From NCBI GenBank assembly GCA_963169255.1, contig CAUJEJ010000209.1, forward strand, positions 1 through 41,361: a stretch of 41,361 bases of DNA. The letters run 5' to 3'. This document shows positions 36,358 through 41,361 of this stretch, piece by piece; positions within the stretch are counted from its first letter, which is position 1; the number at the start of each line of letters is the position of its first letter. The notes beneath the pieces are model-generated. The model saw only the letters and a program-made list of their open reading frames with translations, ran no database searches and was not told the DNA's origin. The translations under genes were made by a program, and so were the position numbers. This stretch comes from Actinomycetota bacterium. Its GTDB lineage: Bacteria; Actinomycetota; Actinomycetes; S36-B12; UBA10799.

Positions 36358-38601
36358 CTACTTAGCTGGCGGTTCTTGTGACGCGACGGGAGACGCCTCA
36401 CCGTCGACCACATCGGCATCCTCGATGTCGGCGATCTCTGCCGCTTCCTCTTCGCTCTCGATGTGCACCTCTGGGAGGATCTTCTGCAACCACCCCGGCA
36501 AGTACCAGTTCGCCGATCCCAAGACCGTCATCAATGACGGAACCATGACGAGGCGGATTACGAATGCGTCGAGCGCAATCGCCACCGCGAGCGCGAGACC
36601 GAACATCTTGATGGTGGTGTCATCGCCAAACACGAACGAGATGAACACGCTGAACATGATTGCTGCGGCGGCCGCAACCACTCGACCAGACCCGCCGAGT
36701 CCACGGCGCACGGCAACTCGGTTGTCCTTCGTTCGGCTCCATTCCTCCTGCATCCGGCTCACCAGGAAGACCTGATAGTCCATCGACAGTCCGAACAAGA
36801 TCGAGAACAACATGATGGGCAAGAAGGGCAGGATTGGTCCCGTCCCAGTGACGCCAAACAGGCTCGTCAAGTTGCCCATCTGGAACACGAACACCGTGAC
36901 ACCGAGCGCAGCACCGAAGCTCAGCAGCGCGGTGAGTGCCGCAGTCAACGGAATGACCAATGAGCGGAACAACAGCACCAGGACGAGGAATCCAAGGCCG
37001 ACCACCACCGCAAGGAAGAGCGGGAGGGCATCGGAGAGTACTTGACTGAAGTCCTCGACGATGGCCGTTGATCCACCGATATACGCCGTAAGCCCCGTCC
37101 CAGCGGTTGCAGCCGGGATGACGTTCTGCCGCAAGTTGTCGAGGAGTTCACTTGTCGCGACGTCCTGCGGGCCGGTTGTGGGCTGCACCTGAATGATCGC
37201 TGCCTTGCCGTCAGGCGTGATCGACGGCGTGCCAGGAACCACTGGAGTTGCGACGGCAACACCCGGTGTCGCAGCGAGCTTCTGCGACAGTTCATTCGCG
37301 GCCGGCACGGACTCCGCATTCGGCATCTCTACAACGACCAGGAACGGACCGTTTGCGCCAGCCCCAAAGCCCTCAGTCGTGAGGTCGTAGGCGACCCGGG
37401 TGGTGTTCGATTCTGGTCGGCCACCAGCATCAGGGAAGCCTGAACGCATCTCGAACATCGGAATCGCGAGGATCACCATGAAGAGGAATGCGAGCCCACC
37501 GTATAGCCATGGGCGCTTCTGCAGTCCGTTGCCGTAGCTGGCAAAGCCACGTCCTTCTGGCGTTGCCTTTGGCTTGCGGGCCCACGGCATGCGCCAGGCG
37601 AAGGCTTTGCGACCGAGCAGTGAAAGTACGGCTGGCAACAGCGTGACCGCTGTGAACATGACGGTGATGACGGTGATGCCAGCACCAATCGCCAACCCGT
37701 TCATGAAGCTCAAACCAAGAACAAACAAGCCGCCGAGGGCGATGACTACGGTGATGCCGGCGAAGACAACCGCTCGACCAGCGGTGTTGACCGCCTCAAT
37801 CGCGGCTTCCTTTGGCTCACGACCGGCAAGCACCGCCTGCCGGTATCTGTTGATCACAAAGAGTGCGTAGTCGATGCCGACACCAAGCCCGATCATCGCG
37901 GCAAGTGTTGGACCGAATGTGGCGATGTTGACGAAGTTGGCAGCAAGAGTGACCAACGAAATACCCGCGCTAAGACCAATCAACGCGGTCAGGATCGGCA
38001 GACCGGCGGCGATGATCGAACCGAACAGGATGAGCAGAATGACAATCGCGACGAGGATGCCAATGCCTTCACTCGCGGGCGGTTCTCCACCAGCGAAGTC
38101 AACGATCTGTCCGCCGACGCCGACGGCGATTTCATCGGAGTTCGCAGCTTGAACGTCTGACACCAATTGGCGAACGTCGGTGACTGGCACCTCGTCATCG
38201 GGCACCTTGAAGGTCACCTGCATGCGGCCGACCTCGCCATTAGGGCGCGCAAGCCCCCGCATTGCGGCGCCCGGTTGATACGGGGTTTCAACCGTTGCGA
38301 CGGAACCGATTGACTGAACCTGCGCGGCGAGGCTCTCCATCGCAGTTTTCACCGCGGGTTGTTCAATGGTTCCGGTCGCGGGCGAGAAGACGATGTTCGC
38401 GTTGGCATTACTTGCCATGTCGCCGAACTTCGACTGCAAAATCTCCTGCGCAGTCGTCGACTCAGTGTTCGGCAAGCTGAACGAATCGTTGTATGCGCCC
38501 GCGAACTTGCTTGCACCGCCAAAGATGGCGATCAGAATGATGACCCAGGCGCCGATAGCAATCCATGGCTTGTTGACAGCAAACCGAGAAATCGGCCCCA
38601 T
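36358..38601 (-). CDS. MMPL-family RND transporter
   Basis: 747 aa; two blocks of TMs, IGLGVGIDYALFVINRYRQ and ILFGLSMDYQVFLVSRMQEEW duplicated motifs. Confidence 0.95.
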   Translation of the reverse strand: MGPISRFAVNKPWIAIGAWVIILIAIFGGASKFAGAYNDSFSLPNTESTTAQEILQSKFGDMASNANANIVFSPATGTIEQPAVKTAMESLAAQVQSIGSVATVETPYQPGAAMRGLARPNGEVGRMQVTFKVPDDEVPVTDVRQLVSDVQAANSDEIAVGVGGQIVDFAGGEPPASEGIGILVAIVILLILFGSIIAAGLPILTALIGLSAGISLVTLAANFVNIATFGPTLAAMIGLGVGIDYALFVINRYRQAVLAGREPKEAAIEAVNTAGRAVVFAGITVVIALGGLFVLGLSFMNGLAIGAGITVITVMFTAVTLLPAVLSLLGRKAFAWRMPWARKPKATPEGRGFASYGNGLQKRPWLYGGLAFLFMVILAIPMFEMRSGFPDAGGRPESNTTRVAYDLTTEGFGAGANGPFLVVVEMPNAESVPAANELSQKLAATPGVAVATPVVPGTPSITPDGKAAIIQVQPTTGPQDVATSELLDNLRQNVIPAATAGTGLTAYIGGSTAIVEDFSQVLSDALPLFLAVVVGLGFLVLVLLFRSLVIPLTAALTALLSFGAALGVTVFVFQMGNLTSLFGVTGTGPILPFLPIMLFSILFGLSMDYQVFLVSRMQEEWSRTKDNRVAVRRGLGGSGRVVAAAAAIMFSVFISFVFGDDTTIKMFGLALAVAIALDAFVIRLVMVPSLMTVLGSANWYLPGWLQKILPEVHIESEEEAAEIADIEDADVVDGEASPVASQEPPAK

Positions 38602-38644
38602 GTGAAAATCCTCTGCAGTAGTCGTTCAAGGCTGAGCAAAGACT

Positions 38645-38655
38645 TGTGTAACACA
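38645..38655. promoter_or_regulatory. Interrupted palindrome TGTGT-A-ACACA upstream of the MMPL gene
   Basis: 11-bp inverted repeat 44 nt from the MMPL start. Confidence 0.3.
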
Positions 38656-38719
38656 GGCATGATCTGCCCGAGGACACCGGAAACGCCTTCGCGTTACTAA
38701 GAACACACACCCTGAGGCA

Positions 38720-38739
38720 TCACCCGACGCGTCAGGTGA
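38720..38739. promoter_or_regulatory. 20-bp near-perfect palindrome TCACCCGACGCGTCAGGTGA, candidate operator
   Basis: 9 of 10 base pairs symmetric, in the divergent MMPL/hydrolase intergenic region. Confidence 0.45.
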
Positions 38740-38836
38740 GCGCGTTCTTCTTCACGTTGAGCGCCACGGAATCATCAGCCAAACGTCGTGATTCACATGG
38801 AAATTCCCAAATCTTGAAGAGAATCTGGAGAAGAAC

Positions 38837-39727
38837 GTGCCAAAACCATCGGCTATCGACAGCAAACTCGCAGACACCGAATTTGGCTCAATCGAATACG
38901 TCGATCGTGGAACAGGCGCACCCGTTCTCGTTGTGCATGGCAGCCCGGGAGGATGCGACCAAGGTTCCCTCCTCGGGAACTTCCTCGTGGCAGCGGGATT
39001 TCGCGTGATTGCACCATCGAGACCTGGATACATGCGGACCGCCCTCACACCGGCGAATGCCAGCATCGATGCCCAGGCCGACGCTCACGCCGCACTCATG
39101 ACTGAACTCGGAATCGAGCGATTCGCGGTTGTCTGCTGGTCCGGCGGGGGTCCATCCACGTATCGACTGGCTGTTCGTCACCCCAATCGGGTGTCGACGG
39201 TTGTGGCGATTGCCGCGCTCAGCGGACCACATGTGTGGAATGAATCGATTGACGAGAAGCTCGTCATGCACACTCGGCCCGGGTATTGGCTGTTGTCAGC
39301 GATGGCCCGCTGGGCCCCAAAGCAAACAGTCGCGGGCACCCTCGGAGCAGAAGGCGCGCTGTCGAAGCATGACCTCAAGGCACTCGCCGCAAGCGTCTAT
39401 TCCGACGAAGTGAAGCGGGCGTTTGTTATCGCAATCTCGCTCATGGCAAGTCACACACCGCCTCGCAAAGAGGGCATCGGAAACGACAAGCGCAACTACG
39501 CGGCGATGCCTGATCTCGAGTTGTCACATATCCAGGCACCTGTGCTCCTCATACATGGAGATGTCGACACCGATGTCGATATCCGCAACAGCGAACATGC
39601 TGGCGCGCAGCTCGCGAACTCCACGATGGTGAGCATGCCCGGCGGCGGACACATTTGTTTCTGGACTGCGCCGGAAAGCGCGGACGCCCAAACGAAGGTC
39701 GTTGAGTTCCTCCGCAACAACGCGTAG
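38837..39727 (+). CDS. Alpha/beta hydrolase
   Basis: 296 aa; VLVVHGSPGG, FAVVCWSGGGPSTYRLA, VLLIHGDVDTDVDI, GGGHICFW; SD GGAGAAGAAC before GTG. Confidence 0.9.
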   Translation: MPKPSAIDSKLADTEFGSIEYVDRGTGAPVLVVHGSPGGCDQGSLLGNFLVAAGFRVIAPSRPGYMRTALTPANASIDAQADAHAALMTELGIERFAVVCWSGGGPSTYRLAVRHPNRVSTVVAIAALSGPHVWNESIDEKLVMHTRPGYWLLSAMARWAPKQTVAGTLGAEGALSKHDLKALAASVYSDEVKRAFVIAISLMASHTPPRKEGIGNDKRNYAAMPDLELSHIQAPVLLIHGDVDTDVDIRNSEHAGAQLANSTMVSMPGGGHICFWTAPESADAQTKVVEFLRNNA

Positions 39728-39762
39728 ATCCTGCCTCCGCTCTGGCGAGCCAGCACGTCTGG

Positions 39763-39777
39763 CCATCCTTCGGATGG
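39763..39777 (+). terminator. Short hairpin downstream of hydrolase (CCATCC-TTC-GGATGG)
   Basis: Perfect 6-bp stem 36 nt after the stop codon; no T-tract. Confidence 0.3.
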
Positions 39778-39858
39778 ATCAAGCAACACAAGTCACACGT
39801 ATTGGCCCCGGAATTGTCCACGTGGAGTCACGATTGGCTCTACGGTGTCGGGTGAACC

Positions 39859-39872
39859 GTGCACCGGTGCAC
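39859..39872. promoter_or_regulatory. Perfect 14-bp palindrome GTGCACCGGTGCAC upstream of catalase-like gene
   Basis: Perfect palindrome flanked by GAACC/GGTTC arms, 31 nt before GTG 39904. Confidence 0.4.
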
Positions 39873-39903
39873 CGGGTTCTGTTGCCGATCGAAGGAATCA
39901 CAC

Positions 39904-40917
39904 GTGACCGATGGTGTAGGGACTCCCAGTACAGCGTGGAGTGAAGAAATCGCCGCCGATGAGCAGGCTCGCCACGAGGAATTCAGCAAGACCCTCCTGA
40001 GCATCTCTAGTCGAGTTGATGCCAAGCGTGGCCCCGGGCGGGCCCTTCATCGCAAGGCAGTCCTCGGCGCACGCGCCACGATCCAGGTTCACTCCGATCT
40101 TCCCGAGCCTGCGGCACACGGCCTATTCGCCGAAACCGGCACCTACGACGCATTGGTCCGACTGTCCAACGGCTCCTTCACTTCACAGAACGACGCCGTT
40201 CCTGACGTCCGTGGGTTTGCCCTCTCCGTGCGCGGGATCGAAGGCCCCGGCGCTTTAGGCGGACGCACAAACCGGCAGGACTTCCTCCTCATCAACCGCG
40301 AGTCATTCGGGTTCCGCACGAGTGAAGAGTTCGCCGAGATCGTGCCGCTTGCCGCGCAAGGTCAGACCGCGCTAATCAAGCACTTCGTCGCGAAGTACGG
40401 CGCGTTGAAGGGTCCGCTAGAGGCGGCGAAGCTGTCGAAGGACTTCCTCAAACCATTCTCGGGATTTGCGACCGCGACCTTCTACTCGGCCGCGCCCATC
40501 AAGGTGGGGCCCTACGCAGCGAAGGTCCGCCTCAAGTCCCGCCAAGACACCCGTCATCTCGCAGCGCAACTCGACTTCTCGAACGAGGTGCGCTCGCGGG
40601 TAAAGGACAACGATTTGGTCTACGACCTCGCGCTGCAGTTCTACGTCGACGACGAGCACACTCCGATCGAGGACGGCTCGGCCGTTTGGTCGACCGACGT
40701 GAGTCCGTTTGTCACAGTCGCTCGCGTCACACTGCCCGCGCAAGACGTCGAGTCCCGCGCGGGACTCACGCTTGCCGAAGAGATTGAGGCTGACGCGTTC
40801 GACCCGTGGGCGGCACTTGAAGATCATCGCCCGCTCGGCGAGATCATGCGGGCACGAAAGGTTGCTTACTACGCCAGCGTGACCCAACGTCGCGCTGGCT
40901 CTGAAACGCCGGAGTAG
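39904..40917 (+). CDS. Catalase-like (haem-binding, SrpA-type) family protein
   Basis: LFAETGTYDALVRLSNGSFTSQNDAVPDVRGFALSVRGIEG, RQDFLLINRESFGFRTSEEF; GTG preceded by GAAGGA. Confidence 0.82.
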   Translation: MTDGVGTPSTAWSEEIAADEQARHEEFSKTLLSISSRVDAKRGPGRALHRKAVLGARATIQVHSDLPEPAAHGLFAETGTYDALVRLSNGSFTSQNDAVPDVRGFALSVRGIEGPGALGGRTNRQDFLLINRESFGFRTSEEFAEIVPLAAQGQTALIKHFVAKYGALKGPLEAAKLSKDFLKPFSGFATATFYSAAPIKVGPYAAKVRLKSRQDTRHLAAQLDFSNEVRSRVKDNDLVYDLALQFYVDDEHTPIEDGSAVWSTDVSPFVTVARVTLPAQDVESRAGLTLAEEIEADAFDPWAALEDHRPLGEIMRARKVAYYASVTQRRAGSETPE

Positions 40918-40921
40918 CAAC

Positions 40922-41361
40922 CTATGCGGCGACTGGAGTCGCAGCGGGCTGACGCTTGCCCAGGATGGTGGAGGTCACCAGCGAGAGTACAAACGCAACG
41001 ATCAAGCAGGCCGCGGTCGCTGTACTGAACGTCAAAGCCGACGACACCCCCATCACGAGGGCAACCACAGCGGCACCTACCACGCCGATTGCAGTCCCCA
41101 CCGTCGCTGCGAGGTCGGGTAGCCGTCCTGACGCTGCCGGTAGAACCGCGCCAAACGCGGCGGCGGCAAAGGTCGCGGCGACCGCGAGGATCTGTCCGGG
41201 CGCGGGAACCAGGATCGCCAATACGATCGCGAACACAACAAGCACTAAGGTGATCGGTCGTCGTTTCGCGGGTGAAATGCTTGCTGCTGCGACCTCTGAT
41301 CCAGCTGCCAGCTGGGTGTCGGCGGCCGAGGCAAGAACAAATACCGCGAAGAACAAGAAGT
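40922..41361 (-). CDS. Membrane protein fragment (C-terminal part; possibly a transporter of the SSS type), N-terminus beyond the window
   Basis: Hydrophobic TM segments; frame appears to continue off the right edge. Confidence 0.5.
   Translation of the reverse strand, partial: FLFFAVFVLASAADTQLAAGSEVAAASISPAKRRPITLVLVVFAIVLAILVPAPGQILAVAATFAAAAFGAVLPAASGRLPDLAATVGTAIGVVGAAVVALVMGVSSALTFSTATAACLIVAFVLSLVTSTILGKRQPAATPVAA

Noticed and set aside
1-41361. CRISPR arrays, insertion sequences, prophage, tRNA/rRNA genes
   Set aside because: Looked for regularly spaced repeats, transposase/integrase motifs and tRNA-like cloverleaves; found none.

Overview
The window is an ordinary-looking, high-GC actinobacterial chromosome segment with no transposase, integrase, CRISPR array, rRNA or recognisable tRNA. 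From left to right it contains: a partial MASE1-like/PAS/GGDEF/EAL protein; dxs; acnA; a KimA-like APC potassium transporter divergent from two TrkA/RCK genes; DUF3159 and OB-fold genes; a RibD-like reductase; a LigC-type ligase with a LigD-type polymerase; PEBP and AlkZ-like winged-helix genes; msrB-hemQ-cgoX (coproporphyrin-dependent haem pathway); a SAV_6107-like HEPN protein; a PLP decarboxylase; a crtA-cruF-cruG operon; a VanX-like dipeptidase; a CrtI/CrtD-type desaturase; a DrrAB-like ABC exporter with a PadR regulator; a CDP-alcohol phosphatidyltransferase; metF; crtE-crtI-thioesterase; an MMPL transporter; an alpha/beta hydrolase; a catalase-like protein; and a membrane-protein fragment. 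The best candidate for an under-described system is the split acyclic-carotenoid-glycoside locus (22987-28050 plus 32869-36254). In it a CrtA-type C-2 monooxygenase is translationally coupled to CruF and CruG, and crtB and lycopene cyclase are absent. Also notable are the KimA/RCK potassium module, several start codons preceded 6 nt upstream by a TANNNT -10 box (predicted leaderless mRNAs), overlapping inverted repeats in the acnA leader, a PadR with a histone-H1-like tail, and palindromic operator candidates. All product calls come from reading translations by eye; no database search was run.
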